DNA of 64,000 nucleotides, taken from positions 1,568,462-1,632,461 of the forward strand of contig NZ_CP017448.1 in NCBI RefSeq assembly GCF_001753165.1, written 5' to 3'. Within the stretch, counting starts at the first letter, position 1; every line of letters starts with the position of its first letter. Below the pieces are notes generated by a model. That model was given only the letters and a program-made list of their open reading frames with translations, was not told where the DNA came from and did no database searches. Shown here in pieces: positions 20,436-33,295 of the stretch. The position numbers and the translations under genes were made by a program. This DNA is from Acidihalobacter aeolianus (GTDB taxonomy: Bacteria; Pseudomonadota; Gammaproteobacteria; DSM-5130; Acidihalobacteraceae).

Positions 20436-23400
20436 ATGGAACCCACATTCGTACATCTGTCACTGCACACCGAGTATTCCCTGACCGACAGCGTATTGCG
20501 CATCGGGCCGTTGATGAAGACACTGGCCGGGCAGGGCGTACCTGCCGTGGCACTGACCGACCAGTGCAATCTGTTCGCGATGGTCAAGTTCTACCGTACC
20601 GCGCTGCGTACCGGGATCAAGCCGATCATCGGTGTGGATGCCTGGATGCGCGTCTCGGCGGATTATCCAGGGGCAGAGGCCGAGCCGCCGACACGGATAC
20701 TGTTCCTGTGCCAGAACGAAACTGGCTACCGTAATCTCACCCGTCTGGTATCCCGCAGCTACTTAGAGGGTCAGCATGGCGGTTTGCCCATGCTCGAATA
20801 CGCATGGCTCGACGGCATGACGGACGGGCTGATCGCGCTTTCCGGTGGGCGTACGGGCGATGTGGGGCGCGCATTGCTCGCCGGGCGTGAGCAGCAGGCT
20901 AGAACCCATCTCGATTTCTGGCGCTCGCGCTTCCCCGACCGTTACTACCTGGAACTGCAACGTACCGGACGCGAAGGCGAGGAAAGGTACATCCATGATG
21001 CGGTCTCGCTCGCAATAGCGACCGACACGCCCGTCGTGGCCACCAATGACGTGCGCTTTCTGTCTCCCGATGATTTCGAGGCCCACGAGGCGCGCGTGTG
21101 CATTCACGATGGCGATGTTCTGGGCGACCCGAGACGGGTTCGACGCTACAGCGCGCAACAGTATCTGCGTACGCCCGACGAGATGTGCGAACTGTTCGCC
21201 GACCTGCCTGAGGCCCTGGAAAATACGGTCGAGATTGCACGCCGATGCTCGCTGAAGCTGGAGTTCGGCAAGTCCGTGCTGCCCCAGTTCCCCGTGCCAG
21301 AGGGTATGGATACCGACAGCTTCCTGCGCCATCAGGCGGAGCAGGGGCTGGAGCGGCGCTTGCTCCAACTGATCGATGCGGAGGCTCCCGACGCCGAAGC
21401 ACGCCGCACTGCCTACGCCGAACGCTTGGCACTCGAACTCGATGTCATCGTGCAGATGGGGTTCCCCGGATACTTCCTGATCGTCGCGGACTTCATCCAG
21501 TGGGCGAAGCGCAACCAGATCCCCGTCGGACCTGGACGCGGTTCCGGCGCAGGTTCGCTGGTCGCCTATTCTCTTGGAATTACTGATCTAGATCCAATAC
21601 GTTACGACCTACTCTTTGAGCGGTTTCTCAATCCTGAACGCGTTTCCATGCCTGACTTCGACGTCGACTTCTGCATGGAAAAACGCGACCGCGTTATCGA
21701 TTACGTGGCCGAACGCTACGGACGCGATCGCGTGTCCCAGATCATCACCTACGGCAGCATGGCCGCCAAGGCGGTGGTGCGCGACGTGGGCCGCGTGCTC
21801 AGCCACCCCTACGGCTTCGTCGACCGAATCGCCAAGCTGATCCCGTTCGAGATTGGCATGACACTGGAGAAGGCGCTCGCCCAGGAAGAAGACCTGCAGC
21901 GCGCTTATCAGGAGGAAGAAGAGGTCACTGCGCTGATCGATCTCGCGCTCAAGCTCGAAGGTCTGGCGCGCAACGCGGGCAAACATGCCGGAGGCGTGGT
22001 GATCGCGCCCAGCCCGCTTACGGATTTTTCACCGCTTTACTGCGAAGAGAGCGGCCAGGGGCTGGTGACCCAGTTCGACAAGGACGACGTCGAGGCCATC
22101 GGGCTCGTGAAGTTCGACTTCCTGGGCCTGCGCACGCTCACCATCATTGACTGGGCGATGGAAACCATCAACAAGCAGCGAGCAGAAGACGCCGAACCTC
22201 TTGACGTGAACCGCCTGCCGCTGGACGACGCAGCCACTTACGGCCTGCTCAAGCGACACCAGACCACCGCGGTTTTCCAGCTCGAATCAAGCGGGATGCA
22301 GGAGCTAATCAAGCGCCTGCAGCCGGACAACTTCGAGGACATCGTCGCGCTGGTCGCCCTGTATCGCCCCGGACCGCTGCAGTCGGGCATGGTGGACGAC
22401 TTCATCAACCGCAAGCATGGCCGGGCAAAGGTCGAATACCCGCATCCCGACCTGGAACCGATCCTCAAGCCGACCTATGGCGTGATCCTGTACCAGGAAC
22501 AGGTCATGCAGATCGCGCAGGTGCTCGCCGACTACACACTGGGCGGCGCCGACCTCCTGCGGCGTGCGATGGGCAAGAAAAAGCCCGAGGAGATGGCCAA
22601 GCAACGCGAGATTTTCATGCGCGGGGCGGTGGAGCGAGGTGTGGACGCCAACGTCGCCACCTACATCTTCGACTTGATGGAAAAATTCGCCGGTTACGGC
22701 TTCAACAAGTCGCACTCGGCGGCCTACGCGCTGCTGTCTTACCAGACCGCCTGGCTCAAGCAGCACCACCCGGCGGCCTTCATGGCCGCGGTGCTGTCGG
22801 CAGATATGGACAACACCGACAAGGTCGTGAACCTGATCGAGGAATGCCGCCAGCTCGGCCTCGAGGTGGTACCGCCCGACGTCAATCGATCCTTCCATCG
22901 GTTCACTGCCCTGGACGAGCGCACGATTCTCTACGGCATGGGGGCGATCAAGGGCATCGGCGCATCGGCCATTGAAGGACTGCTCGAGGAGCGCGAAAAC
23001 CACGGCCACTACCTCAGTCTGGAAGACCTTTGCCGACGCGTGATCGGTCGCAAGGTCAATCGCCGCGTGCTCGAGGCATTGATCCGTGCCGGAACGCTGG
23101 ACGCGTTGGGACTGAACCGTGCAACACACATGGCTCGCCTGCCGGAAGCCATCCGTGCTGCCGAGCAGGCACAGCGCGATGCCGAGCAGGGGCAGAACGA
23201 TCTGTTCGGAGATGCCCCGGTGGCCGCGGTCACCGCGGAATTGCCGACGTTGCCCGAATGGGAGGAGGACGAGCGCCTACATGCGGAGAAGGAGACGCTG
23301 GGTCTGTATCTGACCGGCCATCCCATCGCACGCTTCGCCGATGAGCTGTCACGCTTCGTGACTCGACCGATTTCCGCCTGGCTGCAGGAGGACGAACCGG

Positions 23401-23954
23401 CAGAACGCGGTCGCGGCGCGCGCAACGACCGCGACATCATCGTCGCCGGCCTGGTCGTCGGCCTGTCCGTGCGCACGGGGCCATCCGGCCGCTTCGCCTT
23501 CGTCACGCTCGACGACCGAAGCGGGCGCCTCGACGTCGGGCTGTTCGGCGATGAGTACCAGAACTACGCCGATCTCCTTGCCAAGGACAGTCTGCTAGTG
23601 ATCGAGGGCAGCATCGGTTTCGATGCCTTCAGCGGACGCCGTCGCGTTCGCGCCCAGCATGTCTATACCATCGACCAGGCCCGTGCGCGTTTTGCCCAGG
23701 CACTCGACATCCGCATCGTCAACAAGGGCAATCTCAACGGTCTTGCCGGTGAACTGATGCAGGTACTCAAGCCCTATTGCTACCGCGAACATGGCTGCCC
23801 CATCTGGCTGAGCTACCGCAATCGGGCAGCGGATGCACGGCTCGTCCTCGGAGACGATTGGCGCGTCCGTCCGAGCGACGAGTTGCTCCGACGTCTGTCG
23901 AGGCTGCACGGCGTCACTGACCTCGCACTTCGCTATGGCCCTGACAAGCGCTGA
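20436..23954 (+). CDS. dnaE: DNA polymerase III alpha subunit
   Basis: Replicative polymerase catalytic subunit. The 1172-aa protein begins with a PHP domain (FVHLSLHTEYSLTDSVLRI). The palm carries GPGRGSGAGSLVAYSLGITDLDP and the catalytic aspartates in MPDFDVDFC. Fingers and beta-binding regions follow, and an OB domain (about 990-1070) ends near the tail. The ATG at 20436 gives MEPTFVHLSLH, the usual family start; an upstream in-frame ATG at 20310 would add 42 unrelated residues over the exchanger gene. GGAGGGG lies at 20412-20418. Confidence 0.97.
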   Translation: MEPTFVHLSLHTEYSLTDSVLRIGPLMKTLAGQGVPAVALTDQCNLFAMVKFYRTALRTGIKPIIGVDAWMRVSADYPGAEAEPPTRILFLCQNETGYRNLTRLVSRSYLEGQHGGLPMLEYAWLDGMTDGLIALSGGRTGDVGRALLAGREQQARTHLDFWRSRFPDRYYLELQRTGREGEERYIHDAVSLAIATDTPVVATNDVRFLSPDDFEAHEARVCIHDGDVLGDPRRVRRYSAQQYLRTPDEMCELFADLPEALENTVEIARRCSLKLEFGKSVLPQFPVPEGMDTDSFLRHQAEQGLERRLLQLIDAEAPDAEARRTAYAERLALELDVIVQMGFPGYFLIVADFIQWAKRNQIPVGPGRGSGAGSLVAYSLGITDLDPIRYDLLFERFLNPERVSMPDFDVDFCMEKRDRVIDYVAERYGRDRVSQIITYGSMAAKAVVRDVGRVLSHPYGFVDRIAKLIPFEIGMTLEKALAQEEDLQRAYQEEEEVTALIDLALKLEGLARNAGKHAGGVVIAPSPLTDFSPLYCEESGQGLVTQFDKDDVEAIGLVKFDFLGLRTLTIIDWAMETINKQRAEDAEPLDVNRLPLDDAATYGLLKRHQTTAVFQLESSGMQELIKRLQPDNFEDIVALVALYRPGPLQSGMVDDFINRKHGRAKVEYPHPDLEPILKPTYGVILYQEQVMQIAQVLADYTLGGADLLRRAMGKKKPEEMAKQREIFMRGAVERGVDANVATYIFDLMEKFAGYGFNKSHSAAYALLSYQTAWLKQHHPAAFMAAVLSADMDNTDKVVNLIEECRQLGLEVVPPDVNRSFHRFTALDERTILYGMGAIKGIGASAIEGLLEERENHGHYLSLEDLCRRVIGRKVNRRVLEALIRAGTLDALGLNRATHMARLPEAIRAAEQAQRDAEQGQNDLFGDAPVAAVTAELPTLPEWEEDERLHAEKETLGLYLTGHPIARFADELSRFVTRPISAWLQEDEPAERGRGARNDRDIIVAGLVVGLSVRTGPSGRFAFVTLDDRSGRLDVGLFGDEYQNYADLLAKDSLLVIEGSIGFDAFSGRRRVRAQHVYTIDQARARFAQALDIRIVNKGNLNGLAGELMQVLKPYCYREHGCPIWLSYRNRAADARLVLGDDWRVRPSDELLRRLSRLHGVTDLALRYGPDKR

Positions 23955-23969
23955 ACCCCCGGTTACAAT
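23941..23969 (+). promoter_or_regulatory. Predicted sigma70 promoter for accA
   Basis: CTGACA at 23941-23946 and TACAAT at 23964-23969 are separated by 17 bp, overlapping the last codons of dnaE. Start of transcription would be near 23976, about 33 bp before the accA ATG. Confidence 0.55.
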
Positions 23970-24008
23970 CCTCGCCCTCGGTCAGTGGGCGCAGCACGAG
24001 CATCTTTC

Positions 24009-24965
24009 ATGAATCCAGAGTTTCTTGATTTCGAACAACCGATTGCCGAACTCGAGGCGAAAATCGAGGAATTGCGCTATGTTGGAAACGACGCCGAGGT
24101 CAATCTCAGCGAGGAGATCGGGCGTCTGGAGCGCAAGGCGCGCAATCTGACCCAATCCATTTTCGCCTCGCTGACGCCATGGCAGGTGTCCCAAGTGGCC
24201 CGCCACCCGCGGAGGCCCTATACGCTCGATTACATCGAACGCCTGTTCACTGATTTCGAGGAACTGCATGGGGATCGTGCCTTTGCAGACGACGCTGCCA
24301 TCGTCGGTGGCGTAGCGCGACTGCGCGATCAACCCGTGATGGTGATCGGTCACCAAAAAGGTCGCGATACGCGTGAGAAGGTCAAGCGCAATTTCGGCAT
24401 GCCTCGACCGGAAGGCTACCGCAAGGCCCTCAGGCTGATGCGCATGGCCGAGCGCTTCCATCTTCCCGTACTGACCTTCATCGACACCCCGGGTGCCTAT
24501 CCCGGGGTCGGCGCCGAGGAACGCGGACAGAGCGAGGCCATCGCGCGCAATCTGTTCGAGATGTCTCGCCTGCGCACACCGATCATTTGTACAGTGGTGG
24601 GAGAGGGCGGCTCCGGCGGCGCGCTCGCCATCGGCGTCGGCGATCATGTGATGATGCTGCAATACAGCACCTACTCAGTCATTTCGCCAGAAGGCTGCGC
24701 CTCCATCCTCTGGAAAAGCGCGGACAAGGCGCCTGACGCGGCCGAGGCCCTGGGAATCACCGCGCAACGTCTGAAGTCACTGAACCTGATCGACGAGGTC
24801 ATCGGCGAGCCTCCCGGCGGTGCGCACCGCGATATCGAAACGATCAGCATGCAATTGGGCGACGCGCTCTGGCGGGCGGTGGAACGCCTACGCACCGTCA
24901 ACACGGAAACCATGCTGCAGCGACGCTACGAACGGCTGATGCGCTACAGCACGCTCGCCAATTAG
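24009..24965 (+). CDS. accA: Acetyl-CoA carboxylase carboxyltransferase subunit alpha
   Basis: Alpha half of the carboxyltransferase that moves CO2 from biotin to acetyl-CoA in the first step of fatty-acid synthesis. At 318 aa it is like E. coli AccA (319). [22 protein letters not shown] is the canonical start, and the core has [22 protein letters not shown] and [15 protein letters not shown]. The dnaE-accA-tilS order is conserved in Gammaproteobacteria. Confidence 0.97.
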   Translation: MNPEFLDFEQPIAELEAKIEELRYVGNDAEVNLSEEIGRLERKARNLTQSIFASLTPWQVSQVARHPRRPYTLDYIERLFTDFEELHGDRAFADDAAIVGGVARLRDQPVMVIGHQKGRDTREKVKRNFGMPRPEGYRKALRLMRMAERFHLPVLTFIDTPGAYPGVGAEERGQSEAIARNLFEMSRLRTPIICTVVGEGGSGGALAIGVGDHVMMLQYSTYSVISPEGCASILWKSADKAPDAAEALGITAQRLKSLNLIDEVIGEPPGGAHRDIETISMQLGDALWRAVERLRTVNTETMLQRRYERLMRYSTLAN

Positions 24966-24969
24966 CCAG

Positions 24970-26250
24970 ATGAAAGCGGCCAGGGTGTTCGGCCCGCAAT
25001 GGCTGGCGCAACAGCTCTCAACGCTACCCCAACCGACCCGCTGGATCGTCGCCTTCAGCGGTGGCGGCGACTCCCTCGCACTGCTGCACGCACTGGCCAA
25101 CGGCGGCAGTGCCGGGCATGAACTGCTTGCGGTACATGTGCATCACGGACTGCAACAGGAGGCTGACGGCTGGGCCGAAACCTGCGCAGCGCAATGCGCG
25201 CGCTTGGGTGTTCGACTCATCGTCCAAAAGGTACAGGTGAATCCAGACACAGGGGGACCGGAAGCTGCTGCCCGGATGAGTCGGTACACCGCGCTACGTT
25301 CGGTGCTCGGTCCTGGAGACATGCTGCTAACGGCACATCATGCGGACGACCAGGCCGAAACCTTGCTGCTGCAGCTGCTGCGTGGCTCCGGGCCGGCTGG
25401 TTTGGCCGCCATGCCCGCGATTTCATCGTTCGGGGAGGGGTGGCACGCTCGCCCGCTGCTCGCAACCAGGCGCGCCGCTCTGCAGGCCTATCTTGAACAG
25501 GAAGGGCTTGAGTGGATCGACGACCCTTCGAACGCTGACGTGGCGCTGTCTCGAAACTATTTGCGCCACAAGGTGATGCCACTGATCGAAGCCCGCTGGC
25601 CGGCACTCGTCGACACCCTGGGGCGTGCCGCCGGACTGCAGGCGGAATCCCGCGAATTGCTGGCAACACTGGGACGCCAGGATCTGGCGTCAGCGGCATG
25701 CTCGGACCCCGCTGCCCTTTGCGTTACGGTATTGCGTACGATGCCCGAACACCGCATGCGCAATGTGATTCGCACCTGGCTGTACGACCGCGGCCTCCCG
25801 CTGCCTAGCGCTAAACGATTGTCCTCCCTGCCGCGTCTGCTCTCTGCCCGATGGGATGCACAGGCCGTATTGCGCTGGCCTGGGGCTGAACTGCGACGCT
25901 ATCGCGACAGCCTGTACGCTACGCCCTCTTTGCCGCAACACGATCCCACCCAAATCCTGAGCTGGGACTTACAGCAACCTCTGGCGTTGCCGGGTCAAGT
26001 TGAACCGTTGACCCCAGCCGCACTGCGCAGCGACGTCAGCGGCTTGAAATCGTCGGGTGCCCACTTCACGATTCGCTATCGAAGGGGAGGCGAGCGCTGC
26101 AGATTGACCCCACGCGGCCGCAATCGCGCGCTCAAGTCCCTGCTGCAGGAAGCCGGTGTACCGCCATGGCTACGCGATCGCATCCCTTTGCTCTATGCGG
26201 ATGATCGCTTGGTCGAGGTGGTTGGTTACTGGGCCTGCTGCGCCGACTGA
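24970..26250 (+). CDS. tilS: tRNA(Ile)-lysidine synthetase TilS
   Basis: ATP-dependent enzyme that converts C34 of the CAU-anticodon tRNA-Ile to lysidine so it reads AUA. The 426-aa protein has the PP-loop SGGGDS near residue 30, HHGLQQEADGWAETCAAQCARLG, HHADDQAETLLLQLLRGSG, and the C-terminal RRGGERCRLTPRGRNRALKSLLQEAGVPPWLRDRIPLL tRNA-binding domain. It starts 4 bp after accA. Confidence 0.95.
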   Translation: MKAARVFGPQWLAQQLSTLPQPTRWIVAFSGGGDSLALLHALANGGSAGHELLAVHVHHGLQQEADGWAETCAAQCARLGVRLIVQKVQVNPDTGGPEAAARMSRYTALRSVLGPGDMLLTAHHADDQAETLLLQLLRGSGPAGLAAMPAISSFGEGWHARPLLATRRAALQAYLEQEGLEWIDDPSNADVALSRNYLRHKVMPLIEARWPALVDTLGRAAGLQAESRELLATLGRQDLASAACSDPAALCVTVLRTMPEHRMRNVIRTWLYDRGLPLPSAKRLSSLPRLLSARWDAQAVLRWPGAELRRYRDSLYATPSLPQHDPTQILSWDLQQPLALPGQVEPLTPAALRSDVSGLKSSGAHFTIRYRRGGERCRLTPRGRNRALKSLLQEAGVPPWLRDRIPLLYADDRLVEVVGYWACCAD

Positions 26251-26313
26251 CGAGCGGAGACCTACGGTTTCAATCGACCCACAGCACCCGTTGACATCTA
26301 TACTGGAACGGTA

Positions 26314-26877
26314 ATGAATCGACTTGAATGGATCTTCGAAGCTTTCCTGTGGCGCAGCCGACTGGTCGTGCTGGCGGCCGTCATCGCCAGTCTGGCATCC
26401 GCGCTGGCCATGTTCTACACCGCTACCGTCGACGCCTGGTACATGATCATTCACCTGGGGGCTTATGCGGACCCGTCGCTGGCGGAAGCAGCACGCACGC
26501 AGATGCGCGGCAGCACTATCGCGCATGTCGTAGGTATACTCGATGGATATTTACTGGCCACAGTCCTGCTGATCTTCTCGCTCGGCCTGTACGAACTCTT
26601 CATCAGCAAGATCGATGAGGCGGAACAGTCGGAGATGGCCTCCAAGGTTTTGGTCATCCACAATCTCGACGACCTCAAGGCACGTCTCGGAAAGGTCGTG
26701 CTGATGATCCTGATCGTCAAGTTCTTCGAGCATGCCCTGGGGATGAAGTTCACCAGTCCTCTGGACATGCTGTACTTCGCCGGCGGTATCGCCCTGATCG
26801 GGCTCGCGCTGTATCTCTCGCATTCCGCGGAACACAAACCGGCCAAAACCCTGCCTTCTCCGAATCACGGCAATTAG
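26314..26877 (+). CDS. YqhA/UPF0114 family membrane protein
   Basis: 187-aa inner-membrane protein with about four hydrophobic segments (LVVLAAVIASLASALAMFY, GILDGYLLATVLLIFSLGLYELFIS, VVLMILIVKFFEHAL, LYFAGGIALIGLALYLSH). The block GLYELFISKIDEA and the following LKARLGKVVLMILIV are typical of the UPF0114 family, whose function is not established. It lies between tilS and pyrG in the same direction, 63 bp after tilS. Confidence 0.85.
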   Translation: MNRLEWIFEAFLWRSRLVVLAAVIASLASALAMFYTATVDAWYMIIHLGAYADPSLAEAARTQMRGSTIAHVVGILDGYLLATVLLIFSLGLYELFISKIDEAEQSEMASKVLVIHNLDDLKARLGKVVLMILIVKFFEHALGMKFTSPLDMLYFAGGIALIGLALYLSHSAEHKPAKTLPSPNHGN

Positions 26878-26897
26878 CGACATGTACGCGGGGTCGA

Positions 26898-26927
26898 TTG
26901 AGGCACCTGACCGATGTTTGCTAAACT
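26898..26927 (+). promoter_or_regulatory. Possible promoter upstream of pyrG
   Basis: TTGAGG (26898-26903) and TAAACT (26922-26927) are spaced by 18 bp and would start transcription about 40 bp before the pyrG ATG. The match is moderate. Confidence 0.35.
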
Positions 26928-26939
26928 CGCGCCCCGTGA

Positions 26940-29458
<2,519 letters not shown>

Positions 29459-29476
29459 CTAGGCCTCTTACGCTAA

Positions 29477-30775
<1,299 letters not shown>

Positions 30776-30793
30776 TCTCTGGCGGGAGTTTCG

Positions 30794-31123
30794 ATGACCA
30801 AAGGGAGCCGTCTACTCATTGCAGGCCTATTGGTCCTTTTGGGCGTGCTTCAATTCAAATTGTGGCTGGGCGAGGGGAGCATCAGCGACGTACATCGCCT
30901 GCATCGTCAGCTGGCCGAGCAAGCATCCGAGAATGCCAAGCTCAAGGACGCGAATTCCGCCTTGGAAGCCGAGGTCGTCGCGCTCAAACGCGGCACCTCG
31001 GCAGTTGAGGAACTCGCGCGAAGTCGTTTGGGGATGATTCAGTTGGGCGACACTTTCTACCAGTACGTTTCACCGAGCGATCCGGCTCAAGCTCCCGCTT
31101 CTGGCGATCGCAAACCGAAATGA
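30794..31123 (+). CDS. ftsB: Cell division protein FtsB
   Basis: 109-aa bitopic division protein that joins FtsL and FtsQ at the septum. A short cytosolic start is followed by one membrane helix (LLIAGLLVLLGVLQFKLWLG, about residues 7-26), a coiled coil (VHRLHRQLAEQASENAKLKDANSALEAEV) and the conserved ARSRLGMIQLGDTFYQ end. Its position between eno and ispD is the standard one. Overlaps ispD by 4 bp. Confidence 0.93.
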   Translation: MTKGSRLLIAGLLVLLGVLQFKLWLGEGSISDVHRLHRQLAEQASENAKLKDANSALEAEVVALKRGTSAVEELARSRLGMIQLGDTFYQYVSPSDPAQAPASGDRKPK

Positions 31124-31821
31124 AGCCACGTTGTTGGGTCGTGCTACCTGCCGCTGGTGCAGGCAGGCGGATGGGAACGTCGATTCCCAAACAGTACCTG
31201 ACTGTACTGGGGCGGACAGTGCTCGAACACACCCTGTCCATCTTCACAGACAGGGTGGATATCGCAGGCATCGCTGTAGCTCTGGCATCCGACGACCCCT
31301 ATTGGCCCGAACTGCAAATCCCCGGCAAGGAACGGTTTCTTACGCTAACGGGTGGCGACGACCGCATGATTTCGGTGCGCAATGCATTGCACGCACTTTC
31401 AGCAATGGCGTTACCTGATGACTGGGTGCTGGTCCACGATGCGGCGAGACCCTGTTTGCGCGAAGAGGACTTATCCAGGCTTATCGAGACCTTGTATGAC
31501 GATCCGGTCGGTGGAATATTGGCTACGCCGCTTCGAGATACTTTGAAGCGGCAGGCGTCGGATGCTCGTCACATCATCGAGGCGACCATCGACAGGGACG
31601 GACTCTGGCTGGCCCAAACACCACAAATGTTTCGCCTGGGCGCCCTCAGCATGGCACTGAACAAGGCCTTGGAGCTGGGCTGGAAGATAACCGACGAGGC
31701 GTCGGCTATGGAGCGTTGGGGGGCTAGTCCTCATATTGTCCGTGGACATGCAGACAACCTGAAGATCACTCACGCCGAAGATCTGCCGCTCGCGGAATTC
31801 CTGCTTTCAACGCGTACCTGA
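31120..31821 (+). CDS. ispD: 2-C-methyl-D-erythritol 4-phosphate cytidylyltransferase
   Basis: Third enzyme of the MEP isoprenoid pathway; it couples CTP to MEP. The 233-aa protein has the nucleotide-binding start VVLPAAGAGRRMGTSIPKQYL, VLVHDAARPCL and ATPLRDTLK. In most relatives ispF, truD and surE follow directly, but here the next gene is convergent and overlaps the last 15 bp. surE lies 20 kb further on, so this conserved block is broken. Confidence 0.96.
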   Translation: MKPRCWVVLPAAGAGRRMGTSIPKQYLTVLGRTVLEHTLSIFTDRVDIAGIAVALASDDPYWPELQIPGKERFLTLTGGDDRMISVRNALHALSAMALPDDWVLVHDAARPCLREEDLSRLIETLYDDPVGGILATPLRDTLKRQASDARHIIEATIDRDGLWLAQTPQMFRLGALSMALNKALELGWKITDEASAMERWGASPHIVRGHADNLKITHAEDLPLAEFLLSTRT

Positions 31822-32514
31822 CGTTTGCTGATCAGCCTCCTCGCCTACAGGCGCTGCGCTGCTGAACCGGATGCTCCCAGGAGCAACAGCGCCGCCTGAA
31901 ATAATGAAGCTCATGGCTTCGTCCATGGTCCAGTCTGTCGGAACGAGATCCTCGACCGGAACGATCTCCAGATAGCCCGACGTCGGATTTGGCGTAGTGG
32001 GAACATAAACCGCCGCCAGTTTCTTGCCGGTGGCCGAATCTACTAGGGTACGCGTTACCAGACCAACAGAACGCATTTCCGGGGAAGGGAAATTGATCAA
32101 CACCACGCGCTGCACATTATCTGGTTTCTGCTGCAGGGCGGTCAGGAGCTTTTTGGTCGAGCCGTAGACTGCATGAGCCATTGGTATATGATCCATCAGG
32201 CGATCGATCAGCCCGAGCAGCTTACGCCCGACAATCAAGGTGCTTACCCAGCCAAGCAAATACAGGGCAGCCAAGGTCAATGCGATTGCCAACAACGATT
32301 GAACCCACGGGTAGACCCAAGGTTGAGAACCGGGGCTAGACTGACCTAGGGTGTCGACCAATGCCCGCACCCAAGGCATGCCGAAATTAGACAGTTGAAA
32401 AAAGATAAAATCGAAAACCAGCCATGTGATCCACAGAGGGACCATGGTGATCACACCGGCAAGAAGATAGCGCTGAATGCGTTGCGGCAACTCTTTAGTG
32501 GTGGTCTCGGGCAT
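31807..32514 (-). CDS. DUF502 family membrane protein
   Basis: 235-aa protein with two membrane helices near the start (YLLAGVITMVPLWITWLVFDFIF; SLLAIALTLAALYLLGWVSTLIVG). A conserved soluble part follows (HAVYGSTKKLLTALQQKP, VVLINFPSPEMRSVGLVTRT, VYVPTTPNPTSGYLEIVPVEDL), which is diagnostic of DUF502. The function is unknown; such proteins are envelope-associated. It converges on ispD and overlaps it by 15 bp. Confidence 0.9.
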   Translation of the reverse strand: MPETTTKELPQRIQRYLLAGVITMVPLWITWLVFDFIFFQLSNFGMPWVRALVDTLGQSSPGSQPWVYPWVQSLLAIALTLAALYLLGWVSTLIVGRKLLGLIDRLMDHIPMAHAVYGSTKKLLTALQQKPDNVQRVVLINFPSPEMRSVGLVTRTLVDSATGKKLAAVYVPTTPNPTSGYLEIVPVEDLVPTDWTMDEAMSFIISGGAVAPGSIRFSSAAPVGEEADQQTSGTR

Positions 32515-32582
32515 GCATTCCCCGGCCGACCTTGGCCGTAACTCGATGTTTAATGTCCCGCGTTACTAGACTATCGCGCTAC

Positions 32583-32969
32583 TCAGGCTTGCTCTTCGAC
32601 AACAAACCTTGAGATAAAGCGATGATAATGACCATCCTCGCTGCGATAACCACGTCGGGTATGGCTCACGCTACCCCGAGGACTCGTTGCGGCACTACCA
32701 TCGCGCCGGGTCCATCGAATATAACCGAATGTCTCTGCCGGAATCTCGTGTGAGCTCACGATAGTGTAACTATCGTCGCCGAGGCTTACATTGATGTATA
32801 TGGGCTGGTCCGGACGTGTGATATCGGGCCAAAACTCAGCTGCCAGAAGCTGTGTCTGGCCTCGCTGATCTATTGACAGTTCAAGCCCGTTCAACAATTC
32901 ATCTATCTTCTGCTCTCGCTCGGAAGTAAGCTCGACTCCGTTATTCCCCTTTATGTATTCTCTTGGCAT
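32583..32969 (-). CDS. Hypothetical protein (128 aa)
   Basis: I do not recognise this protein. It is soluble and polar with no signal peptide. An N-terminal charged helix (LTSEREQKIDELLNGLELS) is followed by a beta-rich middle (PIYINVSLGDDSYTIVSSHEIP) and a basic C-terminal segment (RRGYRSEDGHYHRFISRFVVEEQ). GGGGGAA stands just before the ATG, which supports it as a real gene. It is the last chromosomal gene before the tRNA-Ala integration junction. Confidence 0.55.
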   Translation of the reverse strand: MPREYIKGNNGVELTSEREQKIDELLNGLELSIDQRGQTQLLAAEFWPDITRPDQPIYINVSLGDDSYTIVSSHEIPAETFGYIRWTRRDGSAATSPRGSVSHTRRGYRSEDGHYHRFISRFVVEEQA

Positions 32970-33161
32970 GCTTCCCCCTGCGCAACGGATTGCAGACCAT
33001 TCATGTCTCGATAAGCCAAGATTAGCATAATGCCGAAGACTCTATAATCTCCCGCGTACCGCATGCAGCCACCCAGCCCAGCAGAAAAATCAAGTTGCTG
33101 AATTATAATTATATTTATGGGCAGAATACGCTAGCAATCAGCAAGAAAGGAGGGTTGGTGG
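32970..33161. other. Intergenic stretch up to the attL junction
   Basis: This A/T-rich region holds no ORF I can support. It contains a TATAAT (about 33041) without a clear -35 partner. It is the chromosomal sequence that lay downstream of tRNA-Ala before the element inserted. Confidence 0.5.
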
Positions 33162-33199
33162 GCGGAGGAGGATCGAACTCCCGACCTTCGCATTGCGAA
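33162..33199. repeat. attL: 38-bp copy of the tRNA-Ala 3' half
   Basis: Identical over 38 bp to 41908-41945. The sequence beyond it towards the CCA end reads TTGGTGG then GCGG, one base shorter than the intact gene (TTGGTGGAGCGG). This fragment is therefore the displaced original 3' end and could not pair fully with the acceptor stem. Confidence 0.9.
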
Positions 33200-33261
33200 G
33201 GTCAAATAAAAACCTCTGAAAGCCAGTATTGGTGCGGGTTATAGCGATTTGGTAAACTGTC

Positions 33262-33293
33262 GTGGACACGCTATGGACACGGGAGCGTCCACG
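33262..33293. repeat. Left arm-type repeats (TGGACAC)
   Basis: GTGGACAC at 33262-33269, ATGGACAC at 33273-33280 and an inverted CGTCCACG at 33286-33293 sit between attL and the integrase ATG. The same ATGGACA motif recurs near attR (41744-41819), as expected for integrase arm-binding sites. The copies also overlap the likely integrase promoter and could autoregulate it. Confidence 0.55.
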
Positions 33294-33295
33294 AT

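Noticed and set aside
33162-33199. A second tRNA-Ala gene at attL
   Set aside because: Only the 3' half is present and it lacks one acceptor base; no 5' half or D arm lies next to it.
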